64,000 nt of DNA from Fratercula arctica (GCA_947846985.1 CANTUZ010000001.1:2976001-3040000), one strand, 5' to 3'; counted from the first letter of the stretch, positions 1 to 12,496 are shown. The notes: generated by a model from the letters alone, not told the origin. Numbers and translations: made by a program.

Positions 1-94
1 CTTGTACAGTCACACACATGCAACCCTACGCACACGCACACACACATACAATCACACACTTGTGCCCACATGCATAAGCGCACACATGCACACA

Positions 95-438
95 CATGTA
101 CAATTGCACACATGCACCCACATGGATATGCACACACATGCACACACGTGCACAGTCACACACATGCATATTTACACACGTGCACACACATGTACAATTG
201 CACACATGCACCCACATGTACAGTCACATACATTCACCCACATGCATAGGCACACACGTGCACACACATGTACAATGGCGTACATGCACCAACGTGGATA
301 TACACACACATGCACACACGTGCACAGTCACACACATGCATATTTACACACGTGCACACACATGTACAATTGCACACATGCACCCACACGCACACCCATG
401 CATACACATGTACACACACACAGGCACCCACATGCACA
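95..438 (+). repeat. Higher-order tandem duplication, period about 172 bp
   Basis: The phrase CATGTACAATTGCACACATG occurs at 95 and 189 and again at 361, with a diverged copy at 268. The GATA-containing junction at 125-128 recurs at 297-300. This gives a repeat unit of about 172 bp copied at least twice inside the CA/TG-rich array. Confidence 0.75.
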
Positions 439-1090
439 TGCACACCCATGCGTACACATGTCGAATCGCACACATGCACTGACATACACACAGATCCGTG
501 CACACACGTGCACATACACAAGCACGCACAGATGCATGCAGACGTGCACACATGCATACAAATGCATGCCCAGCACACGTGGACACATGTGTCCACACAC
601 ATATATATACACACACACACACATGCCCACTCAATGTGCACACACACTTGCACAAACACGTGTGTACATGGTCACACACCTGCATACATATATGCATTAC
701 ACATGCAAAGACACAAGTGAACAGACACACACGCGCACACGCACATTCACAAACACGTACATATGCACACTCACACCTGCACACACGTGCATACACACAT
801 GCAAGGCGCTTCTGCACACATATATGTGCACATGCACACACATGTCCACTCACACAGGTACACACGTTGCACACGCACGGACACACATAATGTGTGCATG
901 CATTGCACGCTCACACCTGCACACACACTTACACAGACATGCATGCACGCATATGTGGGTGCGTGCAAACACATGCATGTACACACATGCGCACACACAT
1001 GCGCTAATGCATGTGCGTGCCCAATCACAAAGATGCACCCACATACACATGTGCAAGCACGTATGTGCACACAGATGCGTGCATGTCTGC

Positions 1091-1192
1091 TGACACGTGT
1101 GCACCAGCTCACACACATGTGCCCCATGCACAAGCGGCCATAGAGACACTCGTGCACGCACAAACACACCCTTGTGGATGCGCACACACATG
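1091..1192 (+). repeat. Long duplicated unit in CA/TG array, copy 1
   Basis: This block includes less repetitive words such as GCGGCCATAGAGACACTCG and CACCCTTGTGGATGCG. It is repeated at 1872-1993 with few substitutions, showing that the array grew partly by duplication of units near 0.8 kb. Confidence 0.8.
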
Positions 1193-1871
1193 TAAGTACA
1201 AACACATGCACACACACAGCTGGACACGGCTGTACACACACGCAGAGCCGCGCTCACACTTGCACACATGTGCACACACTCCATGCACACACGTGCATAC
1301 ACCAACACGTGCACGCTTATATGTGCGTGTGCGCACATCTGCATGCACAAGCACCTGTGCACACACCTGCACACGTGTGCACATGCACACACATGCATAC
1401 AATCACCCACGCACACACATGCACACAAATGTGTACACGCAAGCACACACATATCCATGCTGCACATGCATATAAACACATGGACATATGCACACACATG
1501 CGTGTATGCACTCACAGGTACACTCCCACCTGCACGCACACATGGACAGACAACATGCACACACACACACACACAGAGGGACACACGCAGACGTGGGCAA
1601 GCACGCATAGGCACATACATATGCGCAATTGTGGGCACACACATGCGTGCAGGCAAGCGCACACACACATGTACACACGTGCACGCACACAGATGCACAG
1701 CGAGCGGCATACTGCACACACAGGCATGGACAATCACCTGCACACACAGATTCATGTACACATACGTGCGCACACACACACGCACACCAATGTGTTCACA
1801 GACACACACGTGCATACACATTCGCGCACACGTGCACCCACGCACGCAAACAGGAGCACAAGCAGGCACGC

Positions 1872-1993
1872 TGACGCGTGTGCCCCAGCTCACACACATG
1901 TGCCCCAGCTCACACACATGTGCCCCATGCACAGGCGGCCACAGAGACACTCGTGCACACACAAACACACCCTTGTGGACGCGCACACACATG
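1872..1993 (+). repeat. Long duplicated unit in CA/TG array, copy 2
   Basis: Second copy of the block at 1091-1192. It differs by a few substitutions and by one extra tandem copy of a 20-bp unit (TGCCCCAGCTCACACACATG at 1881-1900 and again at 1901-1920). Confidence 0.8.
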
Positions 1994-2450
1994 CTCACCC
2001 CTCCCTGCGTGCAGATGTGCCCTCAGATGCGCACACACACAGCCACATGCACACATGCATGAACACACGCACACACACGTGCACGGATACGCATGTGCAT
2101 GCGCACACCTACATTCTTGCACGCGCATTCATGCCTACACACATGCAGACATTTGCACACGCGTGTATGTGCACATACACACTTGTGTGCACAGTTACAT
2201 ACACACAGGCACACGGCGATGCAAGCACATATGTGCACGCAGAACCAGACACACATACAACCCTCCCCCCCCCCACACGTGTGCACACACGTGTCCACAC
2301 GCCCCCACAGATCTCCAAGAGCTGTTGCCTTGCCAGCCCGCTGAACCCACTGCCCCTCCCGCTGGGGTTTTTATGGATAAAGCCAAACACACACACGCGT
2401 GCACAGCCATGTGTGCGTGCGCACACACACACATGCACACACACGTATTT

Positions 2451-2649
2451 TATTATTTTATTTTGTCTAGGTTTTTCACATTTCATTGCGGGTTTGGAGC
2501 TGCAAAACCTACCGAACCCCCCCGAACCCACTTCTGCTGCAAGGCCGGCTGAGGGCTGCCTCAACTCATATTCCCGGGGTGGATTCCCAACCCCAAATCC
2601 CACCTTGTACTACACTCCCCACCTTGCTTTCCAGCCTTGCCTCCACCTT
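2451..2649. other. Short non-repetitive spacer between two arrays
   Basis: A T-rich run (TTTTATTATTTTATTTTG) is followed by about 150 bp of ordinary sequence separating the CA/TG array from the TCCATCCC minisatellite. I see no gene here. Confidence 0.6.
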
Positions 2650-3184
2650 CTCCCCTCTGACCTTCCTCCATCTTTCCATCTCACCATCCCTGCATCTCTC
2701 CGTCCCTCCACCTCTCCGTCCTTCCATTAGCCATCCCTCCATCCCTCTATCTCTCCATCCTTCCATTCCTCCATTCCTCCGTCCCTATCCCTCCATCCTT
2801 TGTCCTCCATCCCTCCATCTCTCCATCCCTCCATCTCTCCATTCCTCCAACCTTCCATTCTTCCATCCCTCCATCCCTCCATCTCTCCATGCCTCCATCT
2901 CTCCATCTCTTCATCCTCCATCTCTCCATCCCTCCATCCCTGCATCTTCCATCCCTCTATCCCCCATCTCTCCATCCCTCCATCTCTCCATCTCTTCATC
3001 CTCCATCTCTCCATCCCTCCGTCCCTGTATCTTCCATCCCTCCATCCTCCATCCCTCCATCCTCCATCACTCCATCCCTCTATCCTCCATCCCTCCATCT
3101 CTCTATCCTCCATCTCTCCACTTCTCCATTTCTCCATGCCTCTGTCTTCCGTCCCTCCATCCTCCATCCCTCCCTCTCTACCTG
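2650..3184. repeat. Pyrimidine-rich TCCATCCC/TCCATCTC minisatellite
   Basis: Degenerate tandem copies of 8-12 bp words (CCATCCCT, CCATCTCT, CCATCCT) run for about 535 bp. The + strand is almost wholly C/T with periodic CAT, giving strong strand asymmetry. Translation yields only low-complexity Ser-Leu-His-Pro or Arg-Asp-Gly-Met-Glu-Trp repeats, as expected from a repeat and not from a gene. Confidence 0.93.
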
Positions 3185-4380
3185 CATCTTTCTCTTTATT
3201 CCCTTTCTGTATTATTGCACCCAATAAAGTCCATTTTCAACCTGACCCCAGCCACCTTCTGGTCTAACCACATGAAAAAGACCCCAAACTTGAAGCTGGC
3301 AGGTCTTTACCAGCACGGCTGCCCTGCCACCATTTCCACCGGGAACATAATCCCAACAAAACCAGTGATCCCGGTGCCTCCCAAATCTGTGGACTCAAAT
3401 ATCGAATTACAATGAGAAAAAACAATTCCCGCCAGGCAGCGCCTGAAGCTGCTGGGAGTGCAGTGGAAAACGGGATTACTCCTGCCGGGATTGTGTCTTT
3501 AATCCGTTGCTTTGTATCCCTTTATTGAGTGTTAGACCCCGAGGTGGGGTGGGGTTTTTTTGCTTGTCTTTGCCTTGATTTGCTTAATTTCCTTCTTGCC
3601 TTGTTGTGAAAACCCATTTTACAGATGGGATGGGAGCCCTCGCTGGTAGGGATGGCTGAATGAAAGAGCAGCCTTTGGAAAAATATCAAGTAATTAATTA
3701 AAAATAGAGGTGTTTATACACAGGTGTTGCTTTGTCCGCAAGGATTATCTCATCCCTGCTTTTACATCCAGTGCAATTAAAAGGGATGATTATAAGTAAA
3801 GATTTAGGAAGCTCCTGAGCATCTCCCAGGTCGGGACCGAGCCCTGGGGCACTGATGCACTGTGTATTGCTTTTGGAACTACGGTGGGTGCTCCTTGGCA
3901 CCCACGATAGAAATGCTAAGCACTTTTTAGGCTGATTTTTACCTTTAAAACCAATATTATGAAGGCACGTGGCTCTTCCTGCACTTTCCGTTTGCAGAAG
4001 ATCATCTCATCCAGGTCATGCAGCAAAAATGGGAGAGTTGTCCTGAAGCTGCTGGTGTCAGACCCCAGCCCTGTGTTTCCACGCGTGCTGGAAAACAGCT
4101 TTTCCAGCAGCTTTTTCCACATCTTTTTGCATCTGATGGACTGTGGTATTAAAATATCTATCTATCTATATATATATATATGGGTACAGCAGCAAGGAAA
4201 ACTGGAAAAGCATCAGCCTACGATGGTGACCCAAGGTCTGCGAGGGAGACGTGCAACCAAAAGATTGCAACGGGATCAAGGTTGTCAGCGGCCGAACCTC
4301 AAGGGTGTGTTTGTTTATAAATATTCTCTGCAATTTCATTTATCTCAAAGATGCCACAGTGATTTTTGAGGGTGTAAAAC
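3185..4380. other. Intergenic DNA without recognisable gene
   Basis: Mixed-composition sequence. A short CCCATTTTACAGATGGGA word near 3614 resembles the core of old MIR-type SINEs. A TATC/TA microsatellite lies at about 4157-4181. No splice-flanked or long convincing coding frame was seen. Confidence 0.55.
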
Positions 4381-4655
4381 CCATGGAATGGTTTGGGTTG
4401 GAAAGGACCTTAAAGACCATCTAGTTCCAACTCCCTGCCCTGGGCAGGGACACCTCCCACCAGACCAGGTTGCTCCAAGCCCTGTCCAGCCTGGCCTTGA
4501 ACCCCTCCAGGGATGGGGCAGCCACAGCTTCTCTGGGCAACCTGGGCCAGGGGCTCACCACCCTCACAGCCAAGAATTTCTTCCTGAGATCTCATCTCAA
4601 TCTCCCCTCTCCCAGTTTGAAGCCGTTCCCCCTCATCCCATCTTGGTCTGAGACC
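4381..4655 (-). mobile_element. CR1 LINE 3' fragment
   Basis: Reads on the + strand as the reverse complement of a CR1 tail (GGAATGGTTTGGGTTGG, then the GGCAGGGACACCTCCCACC and CTTCTCTGGGCAACCTGGG blocks). It is about 275 bp and 5'-truncated, as is usual for CR1. Confidence 0.93.
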
Positions 4656-5162
4656 TGAGGCCCACAGATGCCAGGCACATTCTTGGGCGCTTTCAGCAGA
4701 AAACATTCGGAATTCCATTGCCATTTTGGGGTTTGCTCCACTAAGAGCTATTAGACTAATTAATTGCCCTTAGTATAAAGGAAAGGTAATATATTAGTGT
4801 GTTCCTGGTGGGTGCGAGCCCATACGAACCCATCACAGCATCTCCCTCTTTGGAGCACCCACCAGTGCTTTCACATCAGGGTTTGCACAGCACCTCGTGC
4901 CCATTCCGGGAGGGAGATTTGCCCCTGCACCAACTGATTTTGAACCTTTTTCTGAGCTTCCCTCATCTGTGACGAGCCTGGACTCATCTTGAACGAAAAC
5001 GCTCGGTCATGCACTACCCATCTTTTTTAATTTATTTATTACTTTTTTTTGTAAGAAGAGACATGGGCAAAACTCCTCAGTGACAGTTTTGCAGCGTCAG
5101 GAGCCTCTTCGCTGCTCTGCAGATACCAGGCAGACCTGGATGGAGTTAGAAGCTGCAGAATG

Positions 5163-5190
<28 letters not shown>
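5163..5190 (+). repeat. Poly-A run of 28
   Basis: Uninterrupted run of 28 A residues. No recognisable retrocopied gene body was found directly upstream, so a processed-pseudogene origin is not supported. Confidence 0.9.
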
Positions 5191-5193
<3 letters not shown>

Positions 5194-5635
5194 CTTAGCG
5201 TCTCCTGCAGTGCAATATATAGTTATAAATAAATCTTGAAGCATGGCCGCTCATTCACTTTCAGGAATCAGCTATGGAAATAGTTTAATAGCTTACGTCA
5301 AGTAAAATCCATTAGCTCTAATCAGCCGAATTGATTTGCTGGCTGCAAACCTCGCTCGGAGAGGGTGGGAGTTAAATACATAAAAATGCCTCCGTGTTTA
5401 AATTACAGCTGCCGCGGCAGAAAGCAGGAATAACTTTCTCCATCTCCAGCCTCTTCTGGGAAAAGGCCATGGCCAAGAGTGATGCCACTTGGTGGGACAT
5501 TGGTCTTGGGGATGGCCAAGGACTTGGGTGTCACTCAGCATGGGACTGTGCCCATATGAGGTTTGATCCTGCCCAAAAGTTTGCATGATGTTAAGGGCAC
5601 CATGGTGGGGTGCCCTTGCTTCACTCCCCGACCTT

Positions 5636-5697
5636 CTTCACTCCGTCCCTCCATCTCTCCATCCTCCATCTCTCCATTTCTCCATCCCTGCATCCCG
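5636..5697. repeat. Short TCCATC minisatellite
   Basis: About 60 bp of the same CCATCTCTCCATCC words as in the array at 2650-3184. Confidence 0.8.
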
Positions 5698-8600
5698 ATG
5701 CCCGCATCCCTGCAGGCCCAATGTTTTGCAGCACCCAAAACCAGCTTCTTCTTTGGGTAGAACCCCAGTTGGTTGTTCCTGGTCCCATCCATGCTGGGAT
5801 CCTCTTGCGTGGAGGCAAGGAATAGCGCCAAGCATCCTCCATGCAATAACAGGGATATTTTGGGAGCTTATTAATGGGGCACCTGGTGAATCTTCTCCTG
5901 GCATCCTCAGATGAAGCCATGATGTCTTTCAGTTGAACTGAAGCTACTGGAGACCGTCCTGGGGCATGTCTGAGAGTCCCTTCTGCATTTCATGATGGTG
6001 TGAAGAGCACGCTCACGGGCTGGATGATGTGAGTGGATGCTCCTGCTGTAAGGGCTCACCCAGATTTGTGGTTTTCTCTGCTGGACCTGATGACGAAGAG
6101 GGATCGGCTTGTTTTCTTGGACCACCAGCTGACATCTCATCACATACTGTCTGTGCATGTTCTTCCCCCCGCCCTGTACACAATGTATCCACCAATTATT
6201 ATAGGAAATAATGTTATGGCATTGTAGGCACGGTGTGGCAAAGCTCAGTGCAAGACGTTATCGGAGGGGAAGGTGGTCTTATTTAGAAAAAAAGCATTGT
6301 GAAGTGGTAGCTGTCTCAAAGGGAGGCACGTGGCTCCTGGCTAATCACAGCCTCCCCACGAGTGTCGGAAGAAGGGGATGGTGGCTCATCCTGTTGCTCA
6401 CAGGAGATCACCGACAAGAGCTGTAATGAAGTGAAAATTAAAAAAAACCCAAATCATAACAAGCTGGGGCTGGGGTAAGCCCCATATCTCCTTAGGAGCC
6501 TTTCTCCTCCATTATAGAGAGACTCTGGACATCAGCTTCATGGGCTAAAGGTAGGTGAGACTCCAGCTCCAAAGCTAGACCTGGACCACACCTGGGACTC
6601 CCCCAGTGAAGTGTGTTCACCTCCACACTACCCAAGTTAGATGTAGGAAAGCTTTACTTACCTATATTTATCTTCAACGGCACTGCTGCCTCTGTGTCCC
6701 TGCCAGGGCAGGGTTGTCCCAGGAACTCACGCAGGTACCAGCTCTGCACCAGTGATGCTTGTCCAAACTGCTCCTGTCCCCAGCATGTATCGCCGAGGGA
6801 CAAGGAAACATGACAACACCGCAGGTGGCAACTTACAGGGGATTTTTAGTGGCTTCTCACATCTTAAATCATTTGATAATCACACACAACTGCTGGGAAC
6901 GAGGAGCTGCCTGGGGTGTTCTTGTTTTCCTTGTCAACTTTGTTTATGATTCATATATACTGGGAGGGTGCTTCAAGGCTGAATGGAATGGAAGCCAAAG
7001 AAAATCCATATCGGAGTGCTGCATAAAGGGAATAATTCAAGTGCATGAAAAGAAGAATTCAACTGATAATTCAAGTGCTAAAAAGGACGTGAAATTCTGT
7101 AATGAAAATCACTGGCGTAACACAGACAGATTTCAGAAGAAGTGATTTTGCAATGGGTAGAAGAGGGAGTAAAATCCTAAAGGCTGTATTTTAAAAGAAT
7201 TTACATTTTTTAAAAAATAGCAGCGGGCAGAAGCGGGTTTCTCTCACAGCCATGCTCTTACTCAGAGCTGGAGATGGACAAAGATCAGGCTTGGTGCAAT
7301 GGTATCACATAGCTTTGGTGTGGTGGGAAGATTGCCAGCAAGGAGGACCTCCCAGGGGAGATACACTCACTGCTGGTGGAGTGATGGGACAGGGAGTGAT
7401 GGAGCTCAAAGAAACCACTGGACAACTACTAGAAGGATACCTTCAGTTTCCTTCTGATAATTTTGCCGACTGGATGGGAAATTAAGTTGGTGGGAAGCTC
7501 TAGGAGTACATGCGAATGACTCAGAGGTTTTAGGGGAAAAAAAAGAGTTATCTATAATAAGAAGAGAGAAGCAGTGTTCCAGAGAGAGCTTCTAACTCGT
7601 CCACTGGGGCATGAAGTCTCATAGGGTCTACTTGTGGTGGGGCTTCAACAAGGGACTCAGCAAGGAGCCATGACCAGCTTCTCCTGGCAGGGCAAAGCAG
7701 GACAGCTGTGCAGTGTCCTGGCTTCCCGTACATGCCGCTGCGTTGCCCCTTGCATGCGTCCCTTCAGGTCCTCCATGTTAGGCTATCTCTGCCCTGATCC
7801 TGGAGCGTGGCCAGGTCTCCATGTGCAACCTGCTCCACTCATGAAGTCTGATGGGCACGCCCCGCCATGCTGACTTGCAAGGCTTGGTGACTCAGGGCTT
7901 TACGGGCTCCTCTTCATACTCGGAGATGGACATTGATCAACTGAGTTGCAAGGGCTGCCGATAAAGGGATTACAGAGGACGACCTATTGAGGGATTAAAG
8001 GAATTTAATAGTCCCAGACTAAATGCAAGCCATAAGAGATCGGATAAATGACTACAAATACCTGAGAAAGAAAACGCTAAGGAGAATGTAGTTGGAGCTA
8101 TATCATGGGCCACATGTGTGTGAGTGCCTGAGTATGTTAGAAAATATGGAGAAATGGTGAGAAACTTACAAAAGATGGAGAAAAATGAGGTTTAAAAGCC
8201 ATGGAAGTGAGAATTAAGCAATAAGGGTAAATTAAACAGCAGCAAAATTTCCCAGGATTGCTAGTGATCAGCGCTGGGTGGTCCCAGAGGTCCCTGCCAT
8301 GCCTGTCTCTCTGATGCTCCCAAGAAAAGCAACCACCCTAGCCTTCCCTCAACTGAAACCCAACTCAGCAACAAGAACAAGAGAAGGAAGATGTAAAAGT
8401 CACCAGAGAAACATGCGGGTGCAGGAGAAATTGGATGGGCCTTTTAGTAGGTAGGGCCTGCCATGGAGAGGTTCACCTAAGGGCCAGTGAAGTTTTCTCC
8501 ACTGTTATCATTGCTCTCAAATAACAAATCATCACCCATGTCTAGACAGGGAGAGGCTGAATGACTTGCTGAAAGTGACACAGAAAGCCTCGGAATAAAT

Positions 8601-9499
8601 CTGTATCTTCTCATTTCCCAGTAGAAATCCTTCCCATCCCATATAATCACTTGCCCCAGAGCAGGGAAGATGGGGATTGTGATACTACAAGGAGAGATAT
8701 GATGTAAGGTGGATCTTATCTAGAAAAAGGACACTGCAAGGCAAGGTGATCCCCCACAGACACAGCAAGATGACTCTTCACTTCTCCATTTCCAGCCCAG
8801 ACTCATGTGAAGTCACTGTAAAGCTAAAGTCCTTCTTCCTATTTTGACCTGATGGGTTTTACATCAGCCTAGTTCCATCACGACGTTGGTTTTTGGTTTT
8901 GATTATATTTCCTTCCAGTCCTCAAAGATGACCCCATGGCTACTAAGAGTTGTGAAAGATGTTCCTAGAGTAGAAAGATCCTTTAGTAAGGTTGGGGTTG
9001 ACCATGATGAGACCAGGACCTATCTGCAAAGCAGCGCCAGAGCTGATGGATGTACCTTTTTAGACAGTCACCCACATCTGCAGTTCCCCTGCCAGAATGT
9101 AGATAGTGGCAGGAGGAGAGAGCAAGAGGAAAGGAGGAGAGCAGGACAATGTGACTGGCAAAGAGCAAGGTGAGACCTTCAGAGATGGCTCCCTGCAGAG
9201 AAATGAGTGTCTGTTTGAGGCTGGGGTGTAGTCTGAGGTGCTAAGCTGGTCTGAAATAGGCCTTTCAACTTCCTGCCCTTCAACCCCTCCTGCTAGATTA
9301 AAGTCTCCTTGGAGAGATCCCAACACTTGCAGAGAGCACATTGCCTCTCTCTTTTATCTAAATAAGATAGATAAATTCACTGTGGAGGTTTGTGTTCCCT
9401 GCTGTGACTCTGCAGGGATCCTGGGCTGCATAGTTTGGACTTCAGCATCCAACGTTTAGATGCTGGAAGCCAGGTGAGATCGTAGAGTGAGTTTGGATG

Positions 9500-9975
9500 G
9501 AAGGGTTCTCCGGGGTTTCTGCTCCAAGCCCCTGCTCAAAGCAAGGCTGACAAGATGAAGTTGCTCATGGTCACGTCCAGGCGAGGTTTGACTGTCTCCA
9601 AGGATGGAGATTCCCCCTCCTTGCCTTCAGACTCCTGTTCCAGGGTTTGACCACCCTCATAGGGAAAAACATGCTTCCTTATATCTTACAGGAATTTCTT
9701 TTGTCCCAGCTTGGGCTGTCATCTCTCTTTCCATCACTGGGCACCTCAGAGGAGAGCCCATCTCTGTCTTCCCTCCATCATCCCAGTTGGGAGCTGCAGA
9801 CAGCTGTATAAACCCTCTTTGCCGTCACTCCCGCTGCGCACACCCAGCTCTCAGCCTCTCCTTGCACAGCCAAAGCTCCAGCCCCAACCAGCTTGGTGGA
9901 TCCACCGGGCTCACTCTCATCTATCCTGTTCTGCCTGGTATTGAGGAGCCCAAACTGGATCCAGTGCCAAGATGG
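9500..9975 (-). mobile_element. Old, degraded CR1 fragment
   Basis: The + strand shows diverged reverse-complement CR1 landmarks in the right order: CTCCAAGGATGGAGATTCCC, a GGTTTGACCACCCTCA block, CTTCCTTATATCTTACAGGA, CACTGGGCACCTCAGAGGAG and GAGGAGCCCAAACTGGATCC. Divergence is much higher than in the other copies, so it is an older insertion. Confidence 0.75.
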
Positions 9976-11861
9976 GGTGAGGAATCACTGCCCTGGCCAT
10001 ACTGTGGGCAATTGTAACACGTGGGTGAAAACAAGCCCTGTCCCAAGCCTGGGAGACCGGCAAAGTTCTCAAGGAGAAGAAATATGTTGACTGTGGTTGC
10101 TTTCTTCTTCATTTCCAAAGTATCAGAGGAATCTGAGGAGGATATAGGGGCATTGAACGCTTTCTGGGGGAGAAAAGGAATCAATTGGGGGTTGGATGGG
10201 GTCTGTAGAGCCTGAATGGCTTCAGCATATCTGGCAGCACTCGGTTTTACCTCTTGATTCAACCATCTGTTGGTAACCAAGACAACTACATGCATGCGGC
10301 TGACCTGGATATCAGGACGTAGGCTGTAAAAATCGGGGCTCAGTGTTTGGGCATGTCACCTACTGCTTAGCTAGTTTAGTGCTTCAGAGACACAGCTCTG
10401 CTTTTCCCTAAAACAAGCCACAGATTTTATATTATCGACACACAGAAAGGAGAGGCACCTCTCTCGGCTCCTCCTGACTGTCTGGAAATGTCTGATCCAT
10501 CTCTAATTTAAGTAGAAGATTTCAAAGCCCTCCATAAGTAGGTATTTTTCTCTCCGGATTTAAGGAAGTCAAAAGACAAAAAGCAAGTGACATATCCACA
10601 GCAAAGCAGGACATAAATATTTATTACCCTGCGGAGCCTTGCTTCACTCCTTGGTCAGCTCTTCCAAGGAGCCAACTCGTTCATAATAAATCCAGAACAT
10701 GGAGCTCTCCTTGTCATAAAAAAACCCCAAACCACAAACAAAAAGCTGGACTTTTTGCAATACAAGTGCTTGGGGAATCAACAATACAACTGCTCCAAGG
10801 CTTAGCCTGGAATTTCTGGGAGCAGAAGATGCTTTCCCTGTATCTGAGTGTCCCCAGGGCTCAGGTGTGACCCTTTGCACTAGCAAAAATCAACAGAATT
10901 CTCTGGTATGGTTGGGCTCTTGTGAGGACAAGACTGCAGGATGGAAACCAGCTCCCTAAAACATCGTTCACGGACCAGGGATTTCCCTCCAAGGACTTTC
11001 CCCTCCTTGGTCCCACCACGAACCTCCCTGACCATGCCAGGGGTTGCACAGCCCAGGCAGACCAGGGGCCCCGGACCTGCAGATCTCCATGCAGCATTTT
11101 GGAAATTGCTGGTGGTTTCTCAGCAGGAAACATCTCGTCTCCAGGCAACAGAGCTGAAAGAGTTAAAAGCCTTCTTTGCTTTCTCAGAGCAGACACAGGT
11201 CCCGACATTTGCAGCAGAAGACAAAGCATGGGGAGAGATGCAAGCGACATCTAAGCCAGTTTCAGCTCAATTAAAGCAACCAGTGCCTTTAGGAAAGAGC
11301 CCTTGGGGTTTCACCACAGCCCTGTTGTTTCTAGTGACTCTGGAAAATGGAGCCTAACAGATGTAAATTCCTCATAGCCCCGTGTCTTCCTAGGGCCTGA
11401 CAAAGAGGAGGGATTATTTTTCAGCTAACACCTCTGATTTGCTTGTGCCAAGGGTTCTTTTTAGTTTTGTTCTGTAATTCTTGGCCGCGGTGAGCTCGGG
11501 GATTTGAAATGCCCCTTAGACAAGCAAGTGACGCCTTTGTATGCGTGCCGGTGCTTTAGCAGTGCATCGGCTCATTGTTTAACTCAGTCTGTTAGCAGTA
11601 TTGTTCTGTATCCTGGTTACAGCGAGACCCTTGGTTTTCTCAGGCCTCTCATGAGATTTCTTTGTTTACCTGAGCAGCTTGTCGGTCTCCTGAGGATTTT
11701 TTCCCCAAAATTTCTGATTTTTTTTCCATCCAGTAAATTGCAGCTCTTCGTTTGTGACTAGGCAGATGTTCAGACCGCGCACTTGCTTGGAGGTAGAGAT
11801 GCAAAAGGGAGGTACTATTTCCTTTCTCATGTGCAAGGATGTACATGGACACTTGTCTGTC
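9976..11861. other. Intergenic DNA proximal to MOGAT2
   Basis: No gene, RNA or clear repeat was recognised. Short open frames here lack splice context or protein similarity that I can recall. Confidence 0.5.
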
Positions 11862-12056
11862 CCATCCATCCACCCACCCACCCACCCATCCATCCATCCA
11901 TCCATCCATCCACTGGCAGAAGCATGAGGTTGCCTTTGTACCTCTGTGCTCATCACTCCATCCATCCATCCATCCATCCATCCATCCATCCATCCATCCA
12001 TCCATCCATCCATCTGCTGGTATGAGGTTGCTCATGTGCCCCCGTGCTCAGCAGTG
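11862..12056. repeat. Compound CCAT/CCAC tetranucleotide repeat
   Basis: Two CCAT tracts (about 11,862-11,911, including CCAC units, and 11,957-12,013) are each followed by a related stretch of about 43 bp containing ATGAGGTTGC and GTGCTCA. The tetranucleotide tract plus unique tail therefore appears to have been duplicated as one unit. It lies about 525 bp upstream of the MOGAT2 start codon. Confidence 0.88.
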
Positions 12057-12496
12057 AAACACCCTTGCGTTATTTGCCCACCTCCTTGGCTGAGTCTGAA
12101 GCCCAGCCACACCATATCACTTGCAAATACAAGTGACCTGCCCATGCTTGTCCCTTTTGTTTGTCCCTTCCTGCCATGCACAAGATGGTTTGTAGGGGAA
12201 TAAAGCCTCGTTTCACACGCACAAATGCCTCATCCTTTCTGCGAACATCCAAATATTGCAAAATTTGAAAGAGACAAGCATGTGAAGGCAAGACTGGGTC
12301 CTGACGGGAGTTTACTTCCCAGATTTGGGTGGTAAAAGCATGAAATCCTCACCCCCTAACCATGTGGTGAGTCACATTGGCATAAAGCTGATGACACCTC
12401 CCGGCAGCGTCCCTCTCCTCCCCATACGGGAGGGTGGCTGCGGGCAGCCACTGCCACCACTGTACATTGCACAATCCCCTACACTGTAAGACTGGG

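Larger units (their letters stand above)
1..2450. repeat. CA/TG-rich alternating purine-pyrimidine array
   Basis: Almost the whole interval is built from CACACA, CATGCA, CACGTG and GTGCAC words, so purine and pyrimidine alternate for long stretches. It is a degenerate minisatellite, not a clean (CA)n microsatellite, and it contains internal higher-order duplications. Such alternation is a known favourable context for left-handed Z-DNA. It also explains the long open frames in every frame: TAA, TAG and TGA each contain two adjacent purines, which strict alternation excludes. No coding function is inferred. The array starts before the window edge, so its full length is unknown. Confidence 0.93.
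4656..9499. other. Intergenic DNA upstream of MOGAT2
   Basis: No coding exon could be supported. The stretch holds a poly-A run, a short TCCATC minisatellite and otherwise unique-looking sequence. Words near 8550-8625 (AGGCTGAATGACTTGCTGAA, then GACACAGAAAGC) resemble MIR/core-SINE remnants, but weakly. Confidence 0.5.

Noticed and set aside
95..440. CRISPR-like spacing of repeats
   Set aside because: Repeats and 'spacers' are both CA/TG words; the window is animal nuclear DNA with no cas genes.
2..2730. Very long open frames rich in His-Thr-Cys on both strands, up to 518 codons
   Set aside because: They come from the alternating purine-pyrimidine array, which cannot contain stop codons; all frames are open and no protein family is recognisable.
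2486..3415. 309-codon frame with Ser-Leu-His-Pro repeats
   Set aside because: A translation of the TCCATC minisatellite; the opposite strand is equally open. No splice or start evidence.
5163..5190. Poly-A run as the end of a processed pseudogene
   Set aside because: No recognisable coding body or flanking duplication upstream.
11649..12035. Frames with Asp-Gly-Trp-Met repeats
   Set aside because: Translation of the CCAT tetranucleotide repeat.
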